A DNA stretch of 64,000 bases. Source: Dendrocalamus latiflorus. Taxonomy: Eukaryota; Streptophyta; Magnoliopsida; Poales; Poaceae. The notes beneath the pieces were generated by a model. That model was not told the DNA's origin. It worked only from the letters and a program-made list of their open reading frames with translations, and made no database searches. Numbering within the stretch: position 1 is the stretch's first letter; each line of letters begins with the position of its first letter. Shown piece after piece: positions 47,336-59,337 of this stretch. The position numbers and the translations under genes are program-made. The DNA lies in assembly GCA_017311315.1 (NCBI GenBank), contig CM029663.1:33336622-33400621 (forward strand), given 5' to 3'.

Positions 47336-48589
47336 CTAACAAAGATAGATTGATTAACATTTTTAGTAGATAAGCACCCAATTTAGTAGATTGACTAACA
47401 AAGAGATATATATCAAGGTATTCTGCACCCAATTTAACTTGAAAATAGATAAGCACAATAGTAAGTCTCAAACAAAGATGAATCAAGGGAGTAAAAATAG
47501 AGAGAACTGCAAATTCTCCAACACAAAATCACTAACTGCAGACATATCCAGTGAATTATTAGGTAAAGCCTATATCCACAAGATCTAAGTGCACAAATAT
47601 AAACCGGTAACACCCACATGCCTAATTATTTTAAATATACTATACTCAGGGTCAAACGCCTTAGTATTTCTATATCAAATGTTAAGAAAGCCTCAATCTA
47701 TCAAGGATTGTCTTGCCAGCATAATAGTCTAAAGTCTGCAATAGCTATTTTGCTGCAGGACATTCAGAAATAAGCATGAAGTCACCTATCCAGAGATCAG
47801 GGAGTAGAGCAAGTATTGTCCATGGATGACTGTAGTACAATCAGCAAGCTTCGATCGATGGCTGTAGCAGGCCTAGAGTCCTAGACTGCCTAGGCACGAA
47901 AAATATATAAATCAATCAGTAATCAATCAAAGAAACTATAATTGCTAGAAGCCAGTATTCAATGAGATAATCACAAACCCAAAGTCCTACATTGCACTTC
48001 TTCTCTCACTCCTGATATAAATCTTACTTCTTCTCTCACTCCTGATATAAACGTTGGTCACTAAATTTCAATGATTATAAAGCAAAGAAAACATTTGAGG
48101 CACAGAGGCAGGAAGGGCTATGTGAAACCTAGGAGCCACATGCCCGCATCTGATAGATACCAGTTCTGGTTTGTGGACACCAGTGATAGATACCACATTT
48201 TACAGTCAAGTGAATTATTGTTGCACAAATTGGAACAGCACATGATCTGAGACAATAAGGAAGATGGGAGATAATTCTGCTCACCTTCAAGCCAGAAGTG
48301 AAGGCACAACAATGACTGATGCAATCAAGGAAGCGGAGCCAAAATGGATAATCTACAATCTATACAGTTTTCCCTCGTAATCTTTACTTACGTGATGCTC
48401 TAGATGACTAAATTTCAATGGAGAAATATTACCACAAATAGTAAAGATTACCCACTAAGAATCTCTAGATATGTATGCTTTCATTTGTAGTATCATACAA
48501 AGCGATTTCACCTTAGTAGAGAACATGGGCCTGATCAGTGGCATCAGGCACCACTGATGTGGCCGTCTGCTGCTGCAGCCGCCCACCAC

Positions 48590-49642
48590 CTCTAAGCTGC
48601 TGTTGTGGAAGAAACATTCGCCACTGCTATGGAGTTGGATGGGCGCTCACCCACCTGTGCCATCAGGGGCAGATTAGCGCTGTATCCACCCATTCCGGCC
48701 ACCATCGTAGAGAGGAGGACCTGCGTCCATGCGGACTTCCACGAGAAAGCTTGGCGTAGCCGCGAGCAGCGCAAGATGGTGGACTACCACGCCACCGTGC
48801 TTAGCAGCATAGGCACCTCGCCAACGGTCTCCTCGCCCCATCCTCCCGCTCCGTGTGCCTCGGCGGTGCACAGGAGGCGCTCGGTGTGTCCGGCTCCGTT
48901 GCCGTCGCGAAGGAAAGCTCAACCCCGCTTGTCGTCGCCGGAGACGACCACCGCCTGTCTTCATCGGCCGCGCTGTCGACTCCTCCAAGCGCCAACCGTC
49001 AGGTCCAGATCCACGACCACTGCCGCAATCAACCGCCAGATCCACAACAATACAGGACATGCGTGAGCGGGGCAATGGTGATGCTGCTCCGTGTGAGAGA
49101 AGGCGATAGGGACCAAGGGGAGGCGGCGGCTGCACAGGGTGGGGAGGGGGAGGCGTCGGCGGAGCGGAGGAGCGGGAGGCGGTGGCAGCGCGGGGTGGGG
49201 AGCGGGAGGCGTCGGCGGAGAGGAGGAGCGGGAGGCGGCGGCAGCGCGGGGTGGGGAGGGGGAGGCGTCGGCGGAGCGGAGGAGCGGGAGGGGGGGCAGC
49301 GCGGGGTGGGGAGGGCGAGGCGTCGGCGGAGCGGAGGAGCGGGAGGCGGCGGCAGCGCGGAGCGGAGGAGCGGGAGGCGGCGGCAACGCGGGGTGGGAGG
49401 GAGGCGTCGGCGGAGCGGAGGATCGGGAGGCGGCGGCGGCAGCGCGGGGTGGGGAGGAGGCGGCGTCGGAGGCGATGAGTCTTTTGTCGGTGAGTCGTGA
49501 GGAGACGCACGGGTAGTGGGCGACGGTTTCTGCTGCGTAGATTTTTTCGGTGGGGTAGGAGCGGAGAAGAACGTGATACGCGGGGAGAAGCGGGCGGTCG
49601 ATCGGACGGTCGAGACTCAAAGGAGAACGGACGGACTGCCAC
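48590..49642 (-). pseudogene. GC-rich Helitron 5' region with long chance-like ORF
   Basis: A 322-codon minus-strand frame runs from 49642 to 48674. Its middle (49120-49480) is a minisatellite with about seven copies of a roughly 50-bp unit containing GGCGTCGGCGGAGCGGAGGAGCGGGAGG, open in several frames. The downstream non-repeat part (48600-48900) looks like a captured GC-rich first exon, but I cannot name it. Confidence 0.4.
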
Positions 49643-49668
49643 TAACTCAAATTTTTAAGTAGTAGAGA

Positions 49669-50704
49669 TAACTACAACAATGGATGGAAATGTTACCACC
49701 TTTCGTTAAAAACAATTTAATTCTAATTATTTCATTGAACTGTTTAGTGTATATTTCTATATGTACATAGCATCTTTCTATGCTGAAATATGTTGCTTAT
49801 GACTATTTTCTTGTTGTTACTTCAAGTTGAAACAACTCTCTTGCCAGTTATGAGGGTCCAGAGCAATTAATGAATTAGGAAAAATGATATGTGAGCATAA
49901 ACCACTTTGTACTTTTTATTCTTTGCAGCCTTGCAGATTCAACAAAGGCACATGAAGAGAAGGATGAATTAGATTAGGCCAAAGAAAAAAGTGGGTATGC
50001 CTTTCCATACAAAACAAAAAAATATTACCATTGTTGCTAATCAGTTTTGAGTTGTCCAATATTTTACACAGCCCAAGGGAGGTAGATCTTAGTGTTTTGT
50101 TGGATAGTGTGTTAGAATTAGCCAAACCGAAGAAACGAGTGAGCTAAGAAGCTTTGTTTAATTTTTGTACAACGAAAGTTAATGGAACTAGAAGGTAAAA
50201 CACATTTTTTTTTCTGCCATAGCATTTGATTATGAAGAGCAACAGTGGAAGCTGAATTATTGCATTTCCTAAGTGATGTCATTGGTGTTTTTTGTGGTTA
50301 TTCAATACATACATCTGTATGAAAAGATATGATCCTTTGTTCATCCAAGTTTTTTAGCTTGAGTTTTGTGCATTAGGATGCACCCATTACTCCATTAGGT
50401 ATGTTCTCTGGTGCATCCTTTTAGTTCCCATACTTGAAGCCTTCACTCCCTCTTTTTATGTGCGGTAGTTTCATATTTCAAATTTCCGATGCAAATTATC
50501 TTATGTGTTTTCTGGAAAAAATTACGGTTGTGACAAAATCTGATGGCTTCTAAGAAGTACAAATATGTCAGAATTTTATGGTTTTGTATGCATTTGTAAC
50601 TACAACCCCCTGTACCCACCCCATCTTAGCTGAAAACAATAAAGCTAATTCAAAGACAACTGGTGGGTTTGAAACTACTTATGACTATGTACGGCGCTAC
50701 AGTA
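49669..50704. other. Unassigned AT-rich DNA
   Basis: No convincing coding region or element end. Confidence 0.35.
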
Positions 50705-50920
50705 ACTAATTTTCAAACAATGTATTTTTTTAGACGAGGTCTACTTGTCAACTGTAGTATATACTATACCGACTTCAGCTATATCGGTTAAAATCTCATA
50801 TGACTGTCTCGCTCTTCGTAATATTTTTCGCGAATAACTAAAATTCAAAAGGTATAAGTTACAGTTCAAAAGAACTCACCCAATACAATAAGCCACCTAG
50901 CCAATGAACAGGTTTACCAG
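50705..50920 (+). repeat. Dispersed MITE-like repeat, copy 3
   Basis: Related to 33045-33260 in the same orientation and to 32000-32215 inverted. It contains TTTTCAAACAATGTATTTTTTTAGACGAGGTCTAC and AAAAGAACTCACCCAATAC. Confidence 0.5.
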
Positions 50921-51129
50921 TATTCGTCATAGAGCATAGGCCTTTTCTCTTGCAATTAGCCGCCACAAAATAATGTTAACAGTGTAGCATACCATTTGCC
51001 TTTTATATTGCAGGGCTATAGTAAGCTTTGTTTTGCTATATAGAAAAGGCTTTCTAATTAGTGATGATATGTTGGAGCATTAAAATAATCGAACACCTTT
51101 AATAGTAGATTGGTGTGTATTTCTACCTT

Positions 51130-51711
51130 CCACTTTAATTAGGTGATAATTCTTTTGTTGGAATTGCTATTGCTACTTCAGAGAAGATAGAACACGAGGA
51201 GTCTGAACTGTTTAAGCATTGAATTGGTTGTTAACTGTTGGTTCGGTCTGCTCTGACCGAACAAGGTGTTGAGTCCGTTGGTTGACCGGATGAATTAGAG
51301 ATGGTTCCATGTTTTGGCCGAAGCGCAATCCCCAGCCGGCCATAGGATGCGTGCGTGAGTTTTGGGGAAACCTTTAAATTGGCCGTGAGGCTCATACAAA
51401 CGGCAGGCCAGATATGAAATAATAGATTGATTTTAGTTCTTTTGATCTTCATGATGGCTGAACCAGCTATAGAAGATTTGGGAGTGTTTTTCTAAGTCAG
51501 ATCGTTCAACCTTTCTGCTGAGAAATGGGAGCGCGATAGGACTTCGCTTGATGGTCATGAAGTCTGACGCGTGTATTCTTGTGAATTAAAGAGTGTTTGT
51601 TCTTGTATTGACAACGGAGGACAACTGTGATTCGAGACGCTACACGTGAGTATCTTGATTCTACATCGAGAAAATCGGGCGGTCCTGTATCATCTTGGTA
51701 TCATAGTACGG
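51130..51711 (+). repeat. Degraded LTR with primer-binding site
   Basis: It ends at about 51692 and is followed by TTGGTATCATAGTACGG, two changes from the common TTGGTATCAGAGCACGG primer region. The 5' boundary is unclear and no gag-pol follows. Confidence 0.4.
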
Positions 51712-52480
51712 TTTACTCAGTAGGATTATTTACCATAGCTTTTAGATTTATTTTACTTACTGTTTTTATTTAATTTCCTATAGTCCATAAACTGAAAACA
51801 CAAAAAATCCCAACTCTAGTTTTGCATCTGTTAATTTTGTGAGTTTTGTTAAGTTTTAATCCATTAGAATTTTTATTTAGGTACTAATTGTCATGTTCCT
51901 TTGCTTAATCGTTGTGTCCACGTAAAATCCAAAAAAAATCGCTCTTGCTGTTCGATCTAATTTATTTGTGCCGATTTGATACCAAGCTAGAATTTATCGT
52001 GAGTCCGCTATCTGGCCGTGTATCCTAGCGAGCTCTATATGGTAGCGAGTTCACCCTAATTCAAGAAGTCGTGTATCTTGCCTGCTGGTCAAATCAACCC
52101 ACTAGAGGATTCATCATGCATATAAACTCATGACCGTGAGCCATCTGTATGAATCTCATTAAGCAGCCATGTAAACTTGATTAGCAACCTACTCCCATGT
52201 GCAAGAGTTTGACTCCAAGTCTCTTTGTTCTATCCAAACAACAGTATATGTTCAACCGAACTAAAGAGCTAGTAGTATCATCTACCTCCACGTACAAGAG
52301 TTGGAAATCATGTTTGTTTTGTTCCATGTGAATTGTTGTTTGCTAGACTGGCCGAATTCCAAAATTGCACATAGCTAAACAGACTGCTGCTAGTTGCTTT
52401 GCGTGATCCGCATTCCACTTGTGTTCGATTCCGTTCAATAAAATTCCGAGTACAACCCCCCATTGAAAACAGTTGTGCTC
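51712..52480. other. Unassigned DNA
   Basis: Mixed composition, no supported feature. Confidence 0.3.
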
Positions 52481-52489
52481 TGTTGCTAG

Positions 52490-52800
52490 ACATTGCTAGA
52501 CTGCTGCTAGTCACGACGTGGGTGCGTTCTCCTGTCCCCGTGGCGCTACGGCTACTCGTCTCTCCCTGCCCCCCATCCCCATCTCAAATTCAAACCCACC
52601 CCATCTTATCGCATCGGTCCGCTTCCATCCCCACTCCAGTGAGAAAACCAACAAAATCCTCGAACTCGCCGCGCGTGCTGTCTCAAAATTCGGCGAGGAG
52701 TCGATAGAAAAATCCGCGCGTGGGGGGACGGCGCGGCGAGCAAGAACGAGGCAAGGCAAGCATCCGAAGCACCATGGCCCTTGTCCTTACCCCCCTCACT
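52490..52800 (+). other. Possible 5' UTR exon of the CHUP1/IPGA1-like locus
   Basis: C-rich leader-like sequence after AT-rich DNA, similar in style to grass 5' UTRs. No ATG in it reads far. Linkage to 54614 is inferred from distance and orientation. The 52801-54613 interval is otherwise without recognised features and would be intron. Confidence 0.35.
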
Positions 52801-54613
52801 GTGCTTCGATCCTGTTCTTTGTTTACGGCCACTACGTTCTTGGGGTTTAGCTCAGGCGGCTCACTACTGTAGCCGCCGGGAGTCGCGGCACCGCGCTGCG
52901 ACGCTTGCGTTGTGCCGACGCCGCCGCCGTTGCGGTTGTCCGAGTTAAATTGAGCTGGTTTGGGGTGGTTCTTGCTGAGGTGAACGGTTTCGGGCAGCTT
53001 TGAGGTGTTTGGAGGGAGGGCGGGGGATTACAAGATTTCAAGATTGGGTGGGACTTGCTTGCTTTCTTTCTTTCTCAGGGGTTACAAAAGATTGGATTTT
53101 TATCAACGGATCGAGGGGTTTGCTTGAGCAGAAACTCGTCTCTTTCTGCATCTTTTCAGGTGCATCGGAAGGTGTTCTTGGGTAGAGTTGTGCCTTGGTC
53201 TGCTGCATCTGACGGTGGGATGGGAGGTAACAACTGCTCATCTGTGTGCTCTTCATCAGCCAAGTAGCATGTACATACTCGTTATGCTCAGTTTCTTTTC
53301 GCTCTAATGGGTCCAACACGTTGGATTTTGATGGTACCATGTTCATGTTTGCCAAATAGGTTGACCAGTTGTTATGATTGCTCGTTTGTTCTTGTCTCTA
53401 GGAAGCTAAAAAGGTTGCTTTTCTAGGATTTTAGGAACAAATCCATATAACACCCTAAATTTTGCTTGAATGTTCGTCAAGCATCCCGAATTATGAAACT
53501 AGACATTTGACCTTTTGAACTTTATAATATGGTTCAAATAATGCCCTGATCCAGTTTTGTTTTGCATGGTGGTATTGCTTAAGTAGCGTGATGAGTATGC
53601 GGTTTTGCTATGTAGGATGACACGCTGGCCAAATTGGGTCAATGATATGTGGGCCCTAAAAGTGCTTCACTCTTATCGAGCTTCCGGTCGTGCTTTCATG
53701 TCCACCGCCATCTCTGTTTCGATTTAGGAGAGAAGACGCTGTGGCCCCATTGTCATTTACCAAATTGATCAGCGTGTTATCTTACAAAGTAAAACCATCT
53801 ATCCATTAAGCTACATGGTCAATACCACTATCCAAAATTGAGTCAGAATGTTATTTGAACTAGATTGGAAAGTTCGGTGGTTCAATGTCCGGTTTCATAT
53901 TTCGGGGTGTTGGACGGACTTTCAATCAAAGTTCATGGTGTTATATAGACTTTTTTATATGACATTTTCTCATCTTTGCATCTGTTGGTAAGTCTAGGAC
54001 GACAGCGGTTCTTGGCGGTGCCAGCAGTGAGCAATTTTGTGTCATGGTGATTATGGAAATTGGGGAAACGATGTTACTAATTTCTCCTTTTGGTGTGCAT
54101 TTTTAATTTTCCAGTTAGAATTCCTGCAGCTGTTTCCTTCTCCTCCACAAATTTATTGAACGGTCAGAAAGAATTAGGAATCCAGTGCATCTGGTAGATG
54201 TGATTACACCATTTGAAAATAGTAATCTCATAGTACTAAACTTGATTGCTCAGACCTTGATAATGTTTATTTGCTTCATATAACTGCCGTGTACTGAGAT
54301 AGATAAAGTCATTTTTCAATGCTAGGGATAAATGTTAACCCCTTCATAGTTCAGACTACATAAAAGGCATTCATGGGAGTAACTAGAATTCTAGAAAAAG
54401 TTGGTTCTTTATGGTCCTGCATAGAGTCTTGTCAAAGAAACTCAATCGATCAAATACTGAATTGATGAATTGGTATCCTTAATATGTATGCCCTTTATCT
54501 TTGGTCCTTCAGTTATTCAGCAATATCAGTTTACTGTCTTGTTTGTTTTTTATTTTTTGTGGTGACACTGGTTGCTAAGTAAATTAGTCACGGTTTTTCT
54601 CATTTCTTTGCAG

Positions 54614-57600
54614 GTCATATTACTGGAGCATTCTCATGAAGTTCAGCCACCGTTGCATTGTTAGTGTAGTTTGGTAATCTTGACAGAAGATGAAAGAGGA
54701 TATCATGTTTGACAACCAAACGAAGCCATGCAGATCGAGGGTTGACTCCAAAAGCAATCAAAATTCTCTGAAGCCCAAGTTTGGATCTTCATGGGGATCC
54801 CAAATTGTCAAAGGGTTCACAACTGACAAGAAAACTAAGAAGACAGTAGCCATTGCAAGCAAGAAGCCACCTCTTGCAAGTGTGGAAAATGTTAACCAGG
54901 GCAACCAATAGCTTCCATACCATTCTAGGGTTAAGAGGTCGCTTATGGGAGACTTCCCTTGCTCACCTGCTGGTGCTCAAGTTCATCACCATGTCTTTGA
55001 TTGCCACAGTATCAGGTCCCCGGCATCTCATGATCTTCTTCTTGAGTTGGACCATCTCAGGGAACAAGTACGTGAGTCGAAGGAAAGGGAGTTAGCATTA
55101 CAGTCAGAGTTGCGGCGATGCAGAGAAAACCCAAGAGTTTCAGAACTTGAGAAAGAGCTTGATTCCAGGAAAAATGAAATTGACAGGCTTTTACGACTTA
55201 AAACTTCAGCAGAATCTGAGACAACAAGCCTTTCTGAACAACTATCGGCTCTTTCTTCTATGGTGGATCAGCATGAAGAAAATGCAAGATTGGATGGGCA
55301 TGGCAATCGGGAATCTAGTACGGATGAGGGCAAAGCATCTTCTTCAGGAAACTTGGAGTTTGAAGTTAAGCTGTGACGCTTAAACAAAGAGCTTCAGTTT
55401 CAGATACGAAATCTTGCAATTAAGCTCTCTTCAGCAGAGTCCAAATTGGCTGGCCTTGAAAAGAATGCAGAGGTACCATAACTTGAACTTGACTATTTGT
55501 AAGGGAAACAAACTAGTAGTTTTATTTCAACTAATGTTTTTTTTGTATCCTGCTTATTGCCACCAGAGTGAGATAGTTGCAAAGGTTCAAGCTGAGGCTT
55601 CATTGTTGCGGCACACAAATGCGAACTTGAGCAAGCAAGTTGAGGGTTTGCAAATGAGTCAGCTAACCGAGGTTGAGGAGCTCGCTTATCTTCGGTGGAT
55701 AAATTCATGTCTACGGCATGAGCTCTGTAACTCAGATCAGGCAGCTAGAGCAATGAACGATATAGATTATAATGATGACATGGCTTGTAATGATGAGGAT
55801 GGTGGTGGTGGTGCAAGAAATGCTGAGAACACTTCTGACAACAAAAAGTTGAGCATTGCCGAACGTATCAAGCAATGGTCTCAGAATGATAAGAGTTGTC
55901 AACCATCAAAAAAGGAAGCTTTTCTTGATATAACATGGATTGAAGCTGCGGAAACACGAAGTCCGACACGTAGGCACTCACTTGGGGGACCAAAGGGATG
56001 CGCACAGGACTTGAATATCGTGAAGAGGTGGCAATCTGATACCTTTGTTAAGGAGACAACCTTTATCTGCATTCCAGACACAACAGATGAAACAATCTCC
56101 TGTAATGAGGATCAGACAGTCAGGGAGAAGCGTGATCTTCTTGTGGAGAAGTATGATTTTGGTCGATCTGAAAGTTCGAGGTTAGTTCTTGGCAAGTCGA
56201 ACATATGCAAGAGTTAGTGTCTGGATGTTGAAAAGCGTGCCTTGCGTATTCCAAACCCTCCACCAAGACCTTCAGTTTCTGTGTCACGTCCTGGTCCATC
56301 AAATGGGTCGAATGTAAACCCGCCCTGGCCACCACCGCCGCCGCCTCCTCCGACGTTTTCCACAAGAAGTATTGGGGTCATGAAGAGGGCACCACAAGTT
56401 GCAGAGCTGTACCATTCACTTATGAGGAGGGACTCAAAAAAAGATACTTCCGGGGGTGGGATATGTGAATCCGCTAACGCTGCGAATGTGCGGAGTAGCA
56501 TGATTGGTGAAATTGAGAACCGTTCTTCACATTTGTAGGCTGTAAGTAGAGTAATCAGTTTAGATTATCGGACATCATGTAAATTGAAATAAGCAGCTGG
56601 TTCTTGCACTAACTTGCACTGAGTGTATGCATTGACTTTTCCTTCCATTTTCAGATCAAGGAGGATGTTGAGACTCAAGATGAATTTGTGAAATCACTGA
56701 TCAAGGAGGTGACCGATGCAGCTTACAAAGATATAGAAGATGTGGTTGCATTTGTGAAGTGGCTCGATGATGAACTTGGCTTCCTAGTATGTATATTCTG
56801 ATATCACAAATCTGTATGGAATCTTTTTGTTAAGGAGATATAGTTTGTATTCTATTCCATATATGCCTTATCTCTATATGGCATATTCTCTTGTACTCTC
56901 CTATATATATGACCCTTTGGGTCTCATATCAATACATACAATATTCATAACATGGTATCAGAGTTTAGGTTAAAACCCTAACCTCGATCTACTTCCGCTC
57001 GTCTTCCGCATCTGCTGCCCCCGGGAGGATCGATCTTCACTCCCGGGGGCAGCCACGTTGCCGGCTGCTCTTGGCCGCCCTTGCTGCCTCGGTCGCCGTC
57101 TCAATTGTCTGCGCCCGCGCCGTCGCGGCAGCGCTCGAGCCGGTGCCGTTGGTGCGCGCGCTCTCCTCCGCCGATGCTAGCTGTCGCTGCGTCCCACCGG
57201 ACTGTCGCCGACCCTCCTTGAGCTCTCACGCCATCCAGATCCGATCTGGATGGACTGCTGTCTTCAGGCCGCCGCGCTCCGTCACCCCCTGATCCGTCCG
57301 CCGCCGGATTTGACCACCTCCGACGCCGCCAAGTCCGGATCCGGCCGTCTTTGCCGCCTCCCCGCCTGGATCCAACCGCCTTCACGTTGGATCCGGCCGC
57401 CGCCGCACCACTCGGCCAGGATCCGTCGCTCTCCATCGCCTGGCCTTCTCCTCCTCGGTGTTGCAGCTGCCAAGACCTTCCGGTCGTCACTGCTCGAGCC
57501 GCCGCCACCGTCCTCTTCTTGGACCGCCGCCGCCGCTCGGCTCTCGACGTTGGCTGGTCGACACCGGGCTAGCCTCTCCCGGACCCTCGTTGTCCGTGTG

Positions 57601-59055
57601 CGAAGGCGACCGGGCTACGGTGGCTTCGAGCGTGTCGGTGGCCGTGCGCGGAAGCGACCACGCCCGAAGCACCTGTGCCCACGCCCGAGGAGTCCGCCAT
57701 CGCCTCCACGCCTTGAGGCCGCCGCCGCCCTTGGGTCGTCTCGTCGCTCCTCTTGACCCCGACCGGCACCTCTCCTCTACCGGCGCTGCGCACTTCGTCG
57801 CCGTCGGCCGCCGCCGTCTCCCGGTCCCATCGGGCCGCCGCTCCTCTTCCCTCCGAGTGAGGGAGAGATACAGGAGGGAGGGAGGAAGTGATGGAGTGAG
57901 TGGAGGAAGTGGAGACAGAGTGACGAGGGAGGGAGTAGTCGTGGCCAGTTATCCTGTGTCGTCGCGGCCTGTTTTCCTGTGTCGTCTCGTAGATATCAGC
58001 GTTAGTCTTCAAGTTTTTTTAGCCTTTCGTTGCGTCCATCCAAGTCCGTAGTTTCTGATTTTTAGTTCGTCGAAGCCGTGCGAGTCCACAAATTTTATTG
58101 TCGGTCATGGAAGTGTAGGAATTTTCTTTTGCATGGCAGCAGCCGCCGTTCTATTCTCTGAGCCGCGTGCAGATCGTAGAAGTCTTTATGATGCCGCCGC
58201 TTCTCTTTAAGCCGTCGTCCCGAGTTTCTAAAGCCGCCGCGCTTCTTTTGCACTGCGCCTTCGTTGCGCTTCTTATGCACTACGCCGCCGCCATCTCGGG
58301 CTTCAATCTGCGCCATCATGCTTCTATCTATTCCTCTTTGGCTTGATTTGACAGTTTATTCAAAGGCTGCACGCAACGACGACATCATCAAGACTCGGAC
58401 TTCGGATTTTTTTCTTGTTTTAGTGTTAACTCCTTTTTCAAATGCAATGCTATTGCATACGCCTTGCATTTGAGGGGGGGTGTTAAGGAGATAGAGTTTG
58501 TATTCTATTCCATATATGCCTTATCTCTATGTGGCATATCCTCTTGTACTCTCCTATATATATGGCCCTTTGGGTCTCATATCAATACATATAATATACA
58601 TAACACTTTCCAATTGCAGCAGTCATTTAAGTTATTTGCTCATTTAATTGCCTTACTTGAAGGTGGATGAGAGAGCAGTGCTGAAGCATTTTGACTGGCC
58701 CGAGAGGAAGGCGGACACTCTATAGAGGCAGCTTTTGGCTACCAAGATCTGAAAAAATTGAAATCAGAAGTTTCAAACTATAAAGATGATCCACGTCTTC
58801 CCTGTGACATTGCACTCAAGAAAATGGTTACTGTATCTGAAAAGTATGACTATGTTTACTAAAAATTTACAAAACATATATTCAATAAATATTCCGGTAG
58901 AATTGCATGATGTACTGAAAATTTGTTTGGCATTCCTAATCAGGACTGAGCGAGGTGTCTACAACCTTCTGAGGACAAGGGATGCTATGATGAGGCAGTG
59001 TAAGGAGTTTAATATTCCTACTGACTGGATGCTTGACAACAATCTTATTAGCAAG
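54614..59055 (+). pseudogene. CHUP1/IPGA1-like coiled-coil protein pseudogene
   Basis: Five exons: 54614-55472 (ATG 54690), 55567-56541, 56655-56786, 58663-58843, 58944-59055, all with GT-AG borders. They encode a basic N-terminus, a coiled coil (LREQVRESKERELALQSELR), a second coiled coil with LRHELCNSD, a Pro-rich stretch at 56330-56350, and the conserved C-terminal domain (DVVAFVKWLDDELGFL, CKEFNIPTDWMLDNNLI). CHUP1 relatives work on actin- or microtubule-based organelle and cell-wall patterning. In-frame stops occur at 54909, 55374, 56215 and 56536, with a one-base loss near 58722. The last C-terminal exon is missing. Confidence 0.85.
56828..58605 (+). mobile_element. Short-LTR (TRIM-like) retrotransposon
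   Basis: LTRs of 125 bp at 56828-56952 and 58481-58605, TGTTAAGGAG...CATAACA, with only a few differences. A TGGTATCAGAG primer site sits immediately after the first LTR (56953), and a TGAGGGGGGG tract immediately before the second. Flanks are CTTTT and CTTTC (4 of 5 match). The 1.5-kb interior has a GC-rich part (57000-57860) without gag or pol, so it is non-autonomous. It is longer than classic TRIMs. It lies in the intron between exons 3 and 4 of the pseudogene. Confidence 0.88.
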
Positions 59056-59337
59056 GTAAACGTTCTATAAATTTCTGTATTGTACTGCCCCTTTTCAGGT
59101 TTGGGTTCTTAGTGCTACATAGCTATCAGCAAACAAAATTGGAAATGACCTAGTCAGAATTATGCTACTTCACTGGAATGAATTAAATCCTGTTGGCTAT
59201 CAATTGTAATTATCAAGTAGATGCCCATTAGTCAGACTTTTGTATATACCTCTCAGTAGTCAGGATGCATAGCATGGAGAGACTACTCACAGTCCAGGAG
59301 TGAAGTTGCAAATACCTATTTGTTGACTTGATGAGCT

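Larger units (their letters stand above)
45164..49668 (-). mobile_element. Helitron carrying host gene fragments
   Basis: On the minus strand it starts TCTCTACTACTT at 49668 and ends with a GC hairpin followed by CTAG at 45164. The bases outside are A and T, the Helitron insertion site. 4,505 bp, with no Rep/helicase gene, so non-autonomous. It holds fragments of GPN1 and importin-alpha genes and a GC-rich region, all in element orientation. Both ends fit known grass Helitron termini. Confidence 0.82.

Noticed and set aside
48538..49066. Plus-strand ORFs in the GC-rich Helitron region
   Set aside because: Antisense to the element orientation and without recognisable domains.
49120..49480. 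Possible CRISPR-like array
   Set aside because: The units are contiguous minisatellite copies without unique spacers, in a plant Helitron.
57071..58051. Open frames in the interior of the short-LTR element
   Set aside because: Overlapping frames on both strands with low-complexity Pro/Arg/Ser content; none resembles gag, pol or a host domain I can name.
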